From: a virus
IMG/VR virus record: IMGVR_UViG_3300032116_000757
Coordinates: 1 to 33,962 of that record
DNA length: 33,962 bases
Direction: 5' to 3' (one strand)
This document shows positions 11,603 through 18,801 of this stretch, one piece after another. Position numbers and translations under genes: made by a program. The notes below the pieces were generated by a model. That model was not told the origin of the DNA and searched no databases. It saw only the letters and a list, made by a program, of their open reading frames with translations. Every line of letters starts with the position of its first letter. The stretch's first letter is position 1.

Positions 11603-13564
11603 CTACTTCCCGTAACGGGTCATGGTGGCAACTTCCGCGTTCAGCGGCAGGCCCTCGGCCCACGCTGGCGCGGTTGTCATGATCTTGAGCAGCGCAGCGG
11701 CCGCGGCTTCAGGGTCGGCAGTCTCCAGCACAACTTCGTCATGAACGTGGAGCACGCAGTCCAACCCTTCCTCTTCCAGCCGCCGCAGCGTGTGGCGCAA
11801 CAGGTCGTTGGCCACCGCTTGCGTTATGTTCTCGCAGGCCAGACCGCGCCAGAGCCTAGCGCGGGGCCATTCCTTCGCGTCGGCCGCGGGCTTCCACGAC
11901 GCCTTCGCGTAGGTGATGTTGCCCTCCTCATCGAAGCGGGCGAACGGATAGCATAACACACGTCCGCTCGGCAGGGCATACCAAAGATGCTGTGTGTCGT
12001 ATAAATATGTGACCCGACCGGCGGAAAACTCCCTGCCGGGATTGCGCATGGCGGCCGAGTAGGCGTGCTCCAGCTTGCCCCAGTAGACCGGCGCCCACGG
12101 GTTCGCCCGGCGCCAGCCATCGACCATGCGCCGGCTCTCGTGCTCGGACAGGATCACGTTGTAGATGCGGCCCATCGCGGCGAAGGCACCCACACCGCCG
12201 GCGAAACCGCAGGCCAATTCCTGCACCTTCCCGATCTGGCGCTGGTCTTTATCCACAGCTTCGTAATCGACGCGGAACGTCGCCGCAGCGTTGTGCTTGT
12301 ACACGTCCTCGCCGCGCTCGAAGATGCCCAGCTTGGCCGCGCCGCTGTTGGTGTTCGACGCCCACGGCGTCACCCGCGCTTCGATGGCCGCCCAGTCGGC
12401 CACGACCAGATGCTTGCCCGGCGCGGCCATCAGCGCGGGCCGCAGCATACCCTTCAGCACGTCGGTCACGCGGCGGCCGAACTTTGGCACGATCTTGTGC
12501 CCGCGGACGATAGCCTCGCGGGCTAGTGCCGGGTCGGCTGCACACTTTCGGGGGAAGTTGTGGACCTGAAGCCCAAACGATGAAGCGCGGCCAGTAGCGC
12601 TACCTCCTGCAAATACGAACGCGCCTCTAACTCGGCTATCTTCCTCATCAGCCAGCGCCGCTGCCCTTGCGAACTTCGCCACGGACGAGGCCCAGAGATC
12701 ATCCGCGCACTGGATAACTTCCGCCACTTCAGCCGGGACTTCATCAGGGTTTTCCTCCGCCAGCGCCAGCAGGTTGGCGCGCACGTTCTTGTCGATGGAT
12801 AGCTTGGCCTCGCCATCCTTGTAAACCGTGGCCAGTTTCAGCGCCTGCGGTCCGACGCGGTCGAGAACCCACTTGCGCATCTTCGGGCTGCGGACCGACG
12901 TGATCGCGCCCTCAGTAACTTCACGAACGATGTCCTGTATGTCGTCAGCTTCCGCTTCTGCGTAGCGCACCGCCGCCAGAGCCAGAGGTTTATCAAGCAG
13001 GACGCCGCGGTCATTGATACGCTCATTAACGTGATAGTCGTGCAGTTCATCGGCCGACAACTCCCGCAGCGCCTGACTGATCGCCCGCATGGCACGCACG
13101 TCGCTCTCGCAGTACGCTACCATCTCGGCCATCAGGTCGGCGTCCTCGCGGAAGGTGCCATCAGCCTGCGGGATCGACAACAGCCGAATGAGTTGCGCGC
13201 CGCGGTGGTCCTTGCGCATACTGGCCCCGGCGAACCGGCCCACGTCCTCAAGGCTGCCCGGCGCGCAGTTGGCGCGGGCCTGCGCTGCGGTGCAGTAGAA
13301 CTGCTCCAGCTTGAACGGCACTTGCAGGACGTACCAGAATATCAGGCGCTCGAAGGCCGCGTTGTGCGCCCTGATCTGCCCGGTGTGGTTGGCGACGGCT
13401 TGCGGGAAAGGCTGCCCCGGCAGCCACGTCCGCACCTCTTCGTCGTCGAACGCGTAGGACATGCAGAGCACGTCGGTGCTCAGGTCCATCGCGTAGTTGT
13501 AGACGCCTTTGCTCTTCAGGTCGCAACGCGACCGCGTCTCAAAATCAAGCCAGAGTATAGTCAC
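11603..13564 (-). CDS. DNA polymerase, family A, with 3'-5' exonuclease
   Basis: This is the replicative polymerase of the phage. The N-terminal DEDDy exonuclease motifs are LDFET (Asp7, Glu9), HNAAFE (67-72) and YCESD (Tyr151, Asp155). The polymerase motifs are A VVADWAAIEAR (Asp390), B RQIGKVQELACGFAGG (442-457, with the fingers Lys446), and C HVHDE (606-610). At 653 residues it lacks a 5'-3' exonuclease domain, as usual for phage enzymes. The start is GTG at 13564 behind GAGG; no suitable ATG is nearby. It lies between the ssDNA-binding-type gene and the primase-helicase. All catalytic residues appear intact. Confidence 0.95.
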   Translation of the reverse strand: MTILWLDFETRSRCDLKSKGVYNYAMDLSTDVLCMSYAFDDEEVRTWLPGQPFPQAVANHTGQIRAHNAAFERLIFWYVLQVPFKLEQFYCTAAQARANCAPGSLEDVGRFAGASMRKDHRGAQLIRLLSIPQADGTFREDADLMAEMVAYCESDVRAMRAISQALRELSADELHDYHVNERINDRGVLLDKPLALAAVRYAEAEADDIQDIVREVTEGAITSVRSPKMRKWVLDRVGPQALKLATVYKDGEAKLSIDKNVRANLLALAEENPDEVPAEVAEVIQCADDLWASSVAKFARAAALADEEDSRVRGAFVFAGGSATGRASSFGLQVHNFPRKCAADPALAREAIVRGHKIVPKFGRRVTDVLKGMLRPALMAAPGKHLVVADWAAIEARVTPWASNTNSGAAKLGIFERGEDVYKHNAAATFRVDYEAVDKDQRQIGKVQELACGFAGGVGAFAAMGRIYNVILSEHESRRMVDGWRRANPWAPVYWGKLEHAYSAAMRNPGREFSAGRVTYLYDTQHLWYALPSGRVLCYPFARFDEEGNITYAKASWKPAADAKEWPRARLWRGLACENITQAVANDLLRHTLRRLEEEGLDCVLHVHDEVVLETADPEAAAAALLKIMTTAPAWAEGLPLNAEVATMTRYGK

Positions 13565-13589
13565 GGATGCCTCACTTCATCCGCTACTC

Positions 13590-13628
13590 GCTGGAGCGAC
13601 GGCGTGGGTGTACCGCCGCCGCTCCAGC
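13590..13628 (-). promoter_or_regulatory. Long hairpin between the 13641 gene and the polymerase
   Basis: GCTGGAGCG and CGCTCCAGC pair, then one mismatch, then CGGCG with CGCCG, around a 9-nt loop. It begins 13 bases after the 13641 gene's stop and is followed by no U tract. It could protect the upstream mRNA or reduce polymerase expression relative to the upstream protein. Confidence 0.5.
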
Positions 13629-13640
13629 TTTCGCGCCCCC

Positions 13641-14306
13641 TTACGCTACGACGCGACGGCGACGGCGGGGAGCCTCGGTGGCGTCATCCTGCTCGTCGTC
13701 AACGTCCGCGGCCGCAGCCACGTCCGCACTATCTGCGTCCAGCGAGGACCAGTCAATGATGTCGAACACCGGCGTGTAGATGCGCCCGTACGACTTGTGC
13801 TGGTAGTGCTCCTTCTTGAGCCGCACCAGCGGGACCGGCTTGTCCGGGTTCTTGTCGGCCTGATCGGCGATGGCCAGCGCCAGCGCCTGCACAGCACGCT
13901 TGCCGCCCACCGAGGTGGCCGTGTAGCGGGCCTGAAGGCCCTTGTCTTCGCCGTTGGTGCACGCCAGCGTCATGCCGACCTGCATTTCCCAGCCGCGCTT
14001 GGCCGTTTCAGGGGCCGGACCGGTTTCCGGCAGCGGCTCATGCACCGGTGCCATCTTCTCGGCCACGACCTGACCGTCGCCCCACGCAATATAGCCGTGG
14101 ACGAACGAGAACGGGTTGATCGCCCAGACGCTGTCATCTTCCACTTCGGTCTGATCGGCGCCGAAGACCCAGTGTCCGGTCTTGTCCATCTTCAGGATGA
14201 CCATTCCGCCCGAACCGCCGACTTCTGCCTCAATAGAGCGCAGAGCGGACGACAGGGACTTGACCGACGGCAGGTTGGCACCACCGAACTTCACTACATC
14301 AGACAT
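13641..14306 (-). CDS. Probable ssDNA-binding-type protein, 221 aa
   Basis: I do not know a named family for certain. The protein has a beta-rich core: GGMVILKMDKTGHWVFGAD, then WAINPFSFVHGYIAWGDG, then EKMAPVHEPLPE, then YTATSVGGKRAVQALALAI and EHYQHKSYGRIYTPVFDIID. It ends with an acidic stretch (AADVDDEQDDATEAP) and a short RRRRR tail. Similar proteins are common next to phage family A polymerases. Position between a Cas4-like nuclease and the polymerase, plus the acidic tail, suggest an ssDNA-binding or replication accessory role; that is inference. The start has AAGGAG upstream. Confidence 0.7.
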   Translation of the reverse strand: MSDVVKFGGANLPSVKSLSSALRSIEAEVGGSGGMVILKMDKTGHWVFGADQTEVEDDSVWAINPFSFVHGYIAWGDGQVVAEKMAPVHEPLPETGPAPETAKRGWEMQVGMTLACTNGEDKGLQARYTATSVGGKRAVQALALAIADQADKNPDKPVPLVRLKKEHYQHKSYGRIYTPVFDIIDWSSLDADSADVAAAADVDDEQDDATEAPRRRRRVVA

Positions 14307-14329
14307 TATTGTACTCCTTCTTCGTTACG

Positions 14330-15451
14330 TTACTGGATTTTGGCCATAGCCTTCTTGAGCGTCTGACCGATTGGCACCACCGCCGGCCGGGGATCGCTCT
14401 CCGGCGCGAGGGTGGAACCGCTTGACACGGCGATCACGAGATCGTCGGGCAAGTTCTGCTTCGCCTTCTTCAGCACCTTTTCGGCCGCTGCGGGCGAGAT
14501 GATCTTTTCTTCGTACGGCTCGACACCGACCTGCATCAGATAGGCCGCGGCCTTGTCTGCGTCGGTCCACTGGCGCGTCGCGCGTTTGTTGACCAGCTTC
14601 CAGCCGGGCACGGCGTTACCTTCTTCGATCAGGCCGTGCGCCAACTGCTGCAAGTCCTTGATGAACGACTCCACCATCGGGATTTGCTCCAGATAGTGCG
14701 CGATCTGCTCGACCGGCAGCGCTTCGATCTTGGCCTTGACGATGCGGTCGATAGCGCCGGTCATCAGCGGGCAGACCGGCTTGGCGGCGCACCACTTGCA
14801 GTGATCGCCAGCAGCCAGCGGTGCGTTCGGCTTCAGCGCCACCTTGACGGCGCGGGCCAGTTCGTCCTCGAACTGCTTCACGCGCTCCACCGTGGTCGTC
14901 CAGCGCTTCACGCTGGGCGGCTGGACGATGATCAGTTCGACTTCGTCAACGTCCTCGAATACCCATGCCGTTGCCGGCGTACGGATAGCAGCCGCAGAGT
15001 AGAAGAGTAACTGGGCGTTCTCTTCGACTTCGACCGGGACGCCATCGCCAAACTTCCAATCCAGCACGATAGCGCGACGGCCAAGGCGACCAATAAGGTC
15101 CACGCTGCCGAAGACATCAGGCAGAAAATCGCCAAAGCCGACCACGCTTTCGACCGCATACTCCATCTCCGCTTTAGGATCGACCGCGTCCAGCGCCCGC
15201 AGCGCGGGCAGCAGCTTGTCGTCGATCAGGTCTTGCGTCAGTTCGATGTCCTGATGCTTGCGCCCGATGAAGCTGCTGGGGTCTGCGTCCTTCAGCAGAA
15301 CGTCCGCAATCGTGTCGTGCAGCAGGGTGCCGGTGTCGGCGTAGCTGCTGCTGGGCTTGGGCGGCATCTTGTCCACCAGCGCCACGCTGCCGGGGCAGGC
15401 GATGACGCGCTTGGCGGTCGAGCCGCCGACAATACGACTATGTTGTGCCAT
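14330..15451 (-). CDS. Cas4/RecB-like PD-(D/E)XK nuclease (DUF2800-type)
   Basis: This nuclease probably processes DNA ends for replication or recombination. GTLLHDT carries His45; GSVDLIG gives Asp118; VLDWKFGDG gives Asp131 and Lys133; NAQLLFY (145-151) gives the Q-x3-Y motif. Three C-terminal Cys (HCKWC and KPVC; residues 218, 221 and 227) together with Cys19 match the four-Cys iron-sulfur arrangement of Cas4/AddB-type enzymes. At 373 residues it has the length usual for DUF2800 proteins. It is the first gene of the leftward replication operon, starting behind GTGAGG. The active site looks intact; the substrate is unknown. Confidence 0.85.
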   Translation of the reverse strand: MAQHSRIVGGSTAKRVIACPGSVALVDKMPPKPSSSYADTGTLLHDTIADVLLKDADPSSFIGRKHQDIELTQDLIDDKLLPALRALDAVDPKAEMEYAVESVVGFGDFLPDVFGSVDLIGRLGRRAIVLDWKFGDGVPVEVEENAQLLFYSAAAIRTPATAWVFEDVDEVELIIVQPPSVKRWTTTVERVKQFEDELARAVKVALKPNAPLAAGDHCKWCAAKPVCPLMTGAIDRIVKAKIEALPVEQIAHYLEQIPMVESFIKDLQQLAHGLIEEGNAVPGWKLVNKRATRQWTDADKAAAYLMQVGVEPYEEKIISPAAAEKVLKKAKQNLPDDLVIAVSSGSTLAPESDPRPAVVPIGQTLKKAMAKIQ

Positions 15452-15483
15452 TACTGTACCTCACTTTACTGTCTGAGGCCCTC

Positions 15484-15511
15484 ACCATACACGCAACAAA
15501 TTTTGACGCAA
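15484..15511 (-). promoter_or_regulatory. Leftward replication promoter with dyad site in its spacer
   Basis: On the minus strand TTGCGT (15511-15506) and TATGGT (15489-15484) are 16 nt apart. GCAACAAATTTTGACGC (15493-15509), related to the dyads at 2659 and 2849, fills the spacer, a classic repressor position. A rightward TTGACG at 15503-15508 overlaps the same site, so both divergent operons may be controlled together; no good rightward -10 is visible. Confidence 0.45.
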
Positions 15512-15550
15512 GGGTTGCAGCGTAAAAAATTTTGCAGTAGTCCACAGGTC

Positions 15551-15826
15551 ATGACTGAGAAGAAAATAGAGGCGTATTTCGTCAAGCGCGTGAAGGCGCT
15601 GGGCGGCTACGCGTACAAGTTCCGCAGCGTCACGCAGGCAGGCGTTGCCGACCGCATCGCTTGTATGCCGAACGGCGAGGCGTGGTTCGTGGAACTGAAG
15701 AAGCCCGGCGGGCGTCTGTCTGCGTTGCAGCAGATATTCGCCGAAGAGATGCAGCACACCAAGCAGCACTACGCCTGCCTCTGGTCGAAGGACGACGTGG
15801 ACGCATGGGCCAGCCGCTTCAACTGA
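15551..15826 (+). CDS. VRR-NUC domain nuclease, 91 aa
   Basis: This is a minimal stand-alone VRR-NUC nuclease, a PD-(D/E)XK-type fold often encoded next to an SNF2 helicase in phages. The motif residues are visible: GVADR (Asp34), WFVELKKPGG (Glu48 and Lys50) and SALQQ (Gln60), plus an early Glu7. The frame continues upstream, but ATG 15551 is the first start past the promoter region and gives the family's usual length. The ribosome-binding site is weak (ACAGG). It probably acts on branched or ssDNA ends during replication; this substrate is inferred from the family. Confidence 0.9.
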   Translation: MTEKKIEAYFVKRVKALGGYAYKFRSVTQAGVADRIACMPNGEAWFVELKKPGGRLSALQQIFAEEMQHTKQHYACLWSKDDVDAWASRFN

Positions 15827-17121
15827 GAGACTACCAAAATGACGCGGCCGACTTCCTGTACGAGCGCGACCGGGCGATGATCCTCGCGCCGGTTGGTGCA
15901 GGAAAGACCGCGATCACGCTGACTGCGATGCAGGCGATGATCGACGACGGCCACGTCAAGCGCTGGCTGGTCGTCGCGCCCAAGCGTGTCTGCACGGATG
16001 TCTGGCCGGTCGAGGCCCCGAAGTGGGCGCCGCGGCTGCGGCTGGCGCTGGCCGTCGGTGCGCCGGCGCAGCGTCAAGCGGCGCTTGTCAGCCGCGTCGA
16101 TGCGGTCATCATCAACTACGACAACCTCGACAAGCTGGACACGCTGGACGGCTTCGACGGCATTGTGTTCGACGAACTGACTCGGCTGAAGAACCCCAGC
16201 GGCAAGCGCTTCAAGGCGCTGGATAAGCTGCTGGCGGGCGTCAAGGTGCGCTGGGGCCTGACCGGATCGTTCACGTCGAACGGCCTTGAGGACGTGTTCG
16301 GCCAGTGCAAGATCGTCGATCAGGCGCTGCTGGGCCGTGCCAAGGGCGCCTTCATGCAGCAGTACTTCATCTGCATCAACCGCGACTTCGGCCAGTGGAT
16401 ACCGGCGCCCGGCGCGCTGGAGCAGGTCATGGCCCGCATCCGCCCGGCGACCTACGTGCTGGAGCCGGGCGAGTACAAGGACAAGCTGCCGGGGTTACAT
16501 GTAACCGAACTGCGCAGCGCCCTGTACGACCGCGAACCGTACGACAAGATGAAGAAGGAGTACGTCGCCCGCTTCGGCGCCGAGCGTGTCATCGCGCAGA
16601 ACGCCGCGTCGGTGACGACCAAGCTGCAACAGATGGCGTCGGGCTTCGTCTACAACCGCGACGGCGGCGCACCGTCGATCTGGTTCAGCGACCACAAGTT
16701 CGACCGGCTGGAAGAACTGCTGGACGAAAACCAACGGGCGAACACCATCGTGGTCTACAACTATCAGGAAGAACTGGCCGAACTGAAGCGGCGCTTCCCG
16801 CACGCGCAGACCATCGACGACGATAACGTCATCGAACGCTGGAACCGCGGCGAGGTCGAACTGCTGCTGGTCCATCCGAAGTCGGCCGGGCACGGCCTGA
16901 ACCTCCAGCACGGCGGCTGCCACATGGTGTTCCTGTCGCTGCCGTGGTCGCTGGAGTTATACGAACAAACCGTCGGGCGGCTGCACCGCAGTGGGCAGCG
17001 GCACGACGTTTGGGTCTACGTCATGTTGGCGGAAAAAACCATTGACGAGCGCATCTGGGCGGCGCTGCACGACAAGCGTGCCGTGTCCGACACCGCGATT
17101 GAGGAATTGAAAAATGGCTAA
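15805..17121 (+). CDS. SNF2-type DEAD/DEAH helicase-like ATPase
   Basis: This 438-residue ATPase has the SF2/SNF2 motifs: I APVGAGKT (28-35), II VFDEL (121-125), III LTGSF (152-156), V GHGLNLQH (362-369) and VI QTVGRLHRSGQ (388-398). It is about the length of a bare two-lobe SNF2 engine with no accessory domains, as in other phages that pair it with VRR-NUC. The start ATG 15805 lies 22 bases inside the nuclease gene, so they are translationally linked. It probably translocates on dsDNA to remodel forks or branched DNA for the nuclease. All motifs look intact. Confidence 0.92.
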   Translation: MGQPLQLRDYQNDAADFLYERDRAMILAPVGAGKTAITLTAMQAMIDDGHVKRWLVVAPKRVCTDVWPVEAPKWAPRLRLALAVGAPAQRQAALVSRVDAVIINYDNLDKLDTLDGFDGIVFDELTRLKNPSGKRFKALDKLLAGVKVRWGLTGSFTSNGLEDVFGQCKIVDQALLGRAKGAFMQQYFICINRDFGQWIPAPGALEQVMARIRPATYVLEPGEYKDKLPGLHVTELRSALYDREPYDKMKKEYVARFGAERVIAQNAASVTTKLQQMASGFVYNRDGGAPSIWFSDHKFDRLEELLDENQRANTIVVYNYQEELAELKRRFPHAQTIDDDNVIERWNRGEVELLLVHPKSAGHGLNLQHGGCHMVFLSLPWSLELYEQTVGRLHRSGQRHDVWVYVMLAEKTIDERIWAALHDKRAVSDTAIEELKNG

Positions 17122-17305
17122 GGTTTTATGGCAGACGCTGGCTGTCAATCTGTCGAAGTACAGCGAGGAAGAGTTGCAGCACATGCTGCACGACGAGGTG
17201 ACGACGCATAAGCGCGCCGCCATCGCCCGCCGTCTGCATCAGCGCGTATGCAAGCTGCGCACCATGCGCGAACGGCGCGAACTGGCAGAAAGGCTGAAGA
17301 AGTGA
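17114..17305 (+). CDS. Small basic protein, 63 aa
   Basis: ATG 17114 lies inside the end of the SNF2 gene (8-base overlap). The product is helical, very basic in its second half (KRAAIARRLHQRVCKLRTMR, then ERRELAERLKK), with an acidic stretch near residues 15-30. That suggests a nucleic-acid- or protein-binding helix pair. I recognise no family. It is kept by position between two well-supported genes. Confidence 0.65.
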   Translation: MAKVLWQTLAVNLSKYSEEELQHMLHDEVTTHKRAAIARRLHQRVCKLRTMRERRELAERLKK

Positions 17306-17586
17306 TCGACGATCAATCCGACCCCGGCTCGTGGAAGCGGGCGCTGGACATGAAGGCCGACATGGTCAACTCGCCGCCGCACTACAAGGTCGGCGGGATT
17401 GAGGCCATCGAATACATTCAGGCCAAGCTGTCACCGGAAGAGTTCGCTGGTTACTGCCGCGGGAATGCGCTGAAGTACCTGAGCCGGGCGGGACACAAGG
17501 ACGCCACGGATCAGGAGATCGGCAAGGCTATTTGGTATTTGGAGCGCTGGCTGGGCAGTCGTCGTCACACAGACACGCCCAAGTAG
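17302..17586 (+). CDS. DUF3310 protein, 94 aa, GTG start
   Basis: DUF3310 proteins (sometimes called SaV-like nucleotide-kinase-related) are common in phage replication regions and have no proven function. The diagnostic pattern is here: VNSPPHYKVGGIEAIEYIQA, then CRGNALKYLSRAGHKD and IGKAIWYLERWL. GTG 17302 overlaps the previous stop (GTGA), with AAGG upstream; ATG 17350 is the fallback. Its last 59 bases overlap the convergent Rz1-like gene on the other strand. Confidence 0.85.
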   Translation: MIDDQSDPGSWKRALDMKADMVNSPPHYKVGGIEAIEYIQAKLSPEEFAGYCRGNALKYLSRAGHKDATDQEIGKAIWYLERWLGSRRHTDTPK

Positions 17587-17782
17587 AGTTGTGCTGCTCA
17601 ATCCGCGCGACGGTGGCTGGGCTGTCCAGCTTGGAGTTGTAGCGGATCGGCTGCGCGATCTTGCAGTACGAGTTAGTTACCAGCGGCGGCGTCGTCGAAC
17701 CGTGCACGCAGCCTGCGGTCGCGGTCAGGGTCAGGAGTAGCAGCGACTTCTTGCGCCAGTTCCACTTGTCGTTGGACTTCAT
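17528..17782 (-). CDS. Rz1-like outer-membrane spanin lipoprotein
   Basis: This is the outer-membrane half of the spanin pair that disrupts the outer membrane at lysis. From ATG 17782 the 84-residue product has a basic start (MKSNDKWNWRKK), a hydrophobic segment (SLLLLTLTATAG) and a lipobox Cys at residue 25. The mature part shows the usual Rz1-like pattern C-x-I-x2-P-I ... D ... T ... I-x2-HN-x2-W, with several further Cys. It begins inside the Rz-like gene in another frame, as is typical. The frame is open upstream to 17860, but the signal peptide fixes the start. Its 3' end overlaps DUF3310. Confidence 0.75.
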   Translation of the reverse strand: MKSNDKWNWRKKSLLLLTLTATAGCVHGSTTPPLVTNSYCKIAQPIRYNSKLDSPATVARIEQHNSTWACLCDDDCPASAPNTK

Positions 17783-17894
17783 CAGCCATCTCCTTGACGG
17801 CTTCATGCCGGCCCTGCTGCCGTAGCTTGTGTTCGTTCCACGCCGCCCATAGGCGGTCAAACAACGACAGCAGGGACGACAGAAGTTTGATCAC
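17673..17894 (-). CDS. Rz-like inner-membrane spanin, 73 aa, GTG start
   Basis: GTG 17894 overlaps the holin stop (GTGA) with GGAGA upstream. The product begins with a short hydrophobic or amphipathic segment (IKLLSSLLSLFDRLWAAW), then a long charged helix (HKLRQQGRHEAVKEMADEV, then VELAQEVAAT) and an Arg/Asp-rich end. That is the layout of a short i-spanin, though the membrane segment is weak. The call rests mainly on the nested Rz1-like gene and the position after holin. Confidence 0.6.
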   Translation of the reverse strand: MIKLLSSLLSLFDRLWAAWNEHKLRQQGRHEAVKEMADEVQRQVELAQEVAATPDPDRDRRLRARFDDAAAGN

Positions 17895-18067
17895 GCCTTC
17901 GGCGTCTCCGACATGAACACAGCGGCGACACCTGCCAGACCTGCGACCGCCGTGGAGATGGCCGCCCACTGCGCGTCCGACAGGCCAAACGCCAGTGCCA
18001 GAGCGGAGAAGCCGGCGTAAGTGCTTGGCTCTTTCAGACGACCAAGAAGCCAGTGTACGAGTGACAT
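17891..18067 (-). CDS. Holin, 58 aa
   Basis: This should form the inner-membrane hole that times lysis. ATG 18067 has an excellent AAAGGAG ribosome-binding site. After a polar start (MSLVHWLLGRLKEPS) there are two hydrophobic spans (TYAGFSALALAFGLS and AAISTAVAGLAGVAAVFM) and a short tail (SETPKA). Two spans in 58 residues is typical of small class II-type holins. It sits between the endolysin and the spanins. Confidence 0.75.
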   Translation of the reverse strand: MSLVHWLLGRLKEPSTYAGFSALALAFGLSDAQWAAISTAVAGLAGVAAVFMSETPKA

Positions 18068-18099
18068 ATCAATTCTCCTTTCGTGTTTGCGCGTGCCGC

Positions 18100-18531
18100 C
18101 TACGGATACGCGCTCCTTGGGAGTTCAAAATGAGGACCGTCAGGGAATGACCGACTAAGCACCTTGGCTGTGATCGGGCCTTTAATGTCGGTCAGCAGCT
18201 TCCATGTTCCACCCCAGCGAATAGGGACGTTTTCATGAATGGACGCGGACCGAACAAACTCTGCCAGCTTCAGGTACAGGCCCCAATCCCAGCGCACAGC
18301 GCCACCCACCATAGCACCTAAATCGACAGCGTGTCCGGTCAGGTGGCGCGAATTCATGGTCTTCGTCGCGCCCTGCGCCATAAGCTGCTTCTGGCGGGCC
18401 AGCGTCCGCAGCCCTTCCAGTACGGTGAAGTCGAGGTCCGACATCGCCGCGGCCTTCTTGACCACGCGCACAAGGTCCGGGTGAACCCCTTCCAGTCGGG
18501 ACAGCGAACGGGCGCCAAGGACGATGCTCAC
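18100..18531 (-). CDS. Endolysin, M15 family peptidase
   Basis: This 143-residue enzyme probably cuts peptide cross-bridges of peptidoglycan (L-alanyl-D-glutamate or D-Ala-type endopeptidase of the VanY/M15 group). Zinc ligands are visible in SRHLTGHAVD (His63, Asp70) and GPHFE (His134, with catalytic Glu136 region). The length is that of a bare catalytic domain. There is no signal peptide, so it depends on the holin. The start overlaps the upstream stop (ATGA). Confidence 0.88.
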   Translation of the reverse strand: MSIVLGARSLSRLEGVHPDLVRVVKKAAAMSDLDFTVLEGLRTLARQKQLMAQGATKTMNSRHLTGHAVDLGAMVGGAVRWDWGLYLKLAEFVRSASIHENVPIRWGGTWKLLTDIKGPITAKVLSRSFPDGPHFELPRSAYP

Positions 18532-18788
18532 AGTTCAGCCGCCTTCACCAGAATGCCGACCAGCAGCATGATGATGGTGCCCGCCACGGTCAGACCGATA
18601 CCCTCCAGCCGCTTCAGCCGAGCGCAGATACTCTCGTAGCGCAGCGTGCAGATTTGCTCGTGGGTGTTCAAACGGGCTTCAGTCTGATCAATCGAAGTCA
18701 CAATAACACCCTCGCGCGAAATCGTTACGCTGTCGGCTTCGTACCAGTGGTCGCCAATTCTGTCCATAGTGGCAGGAAATACAGTCAT
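18528..18788 (-). CDS. Membrane-anchored coiled-coil protein, 86 aa (XhlA-like layout)
   Basis: The N-terminal 30 residues are strand-like; residues 30-62 form an amphipathic helix with regular spacing (TEARLNTHEQICTLRYESI, then ARLKRLEGI); residues 64-82 are a membrane span (GLTVAGTIIMLLVGILV). This layout resembles XhlA/hemolysin-type phage lysis accessory proteins. It lies immediately upstream of the endolysin with coupled start/stop, which fits a lysis role. The ribosome-binding site is weak. Confidence 0.6.
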   Translation of the reverse strand: MTVFPATMDRIGDHWYEADSVTISREGVIVTSIDQTEARLNTHEQICTLRYESICARLKRLEGIGLTVAGTIIMLLVGILVKAAEL

Positions 18789-18801
18789 TTTAGCAGTTCC
18801 G

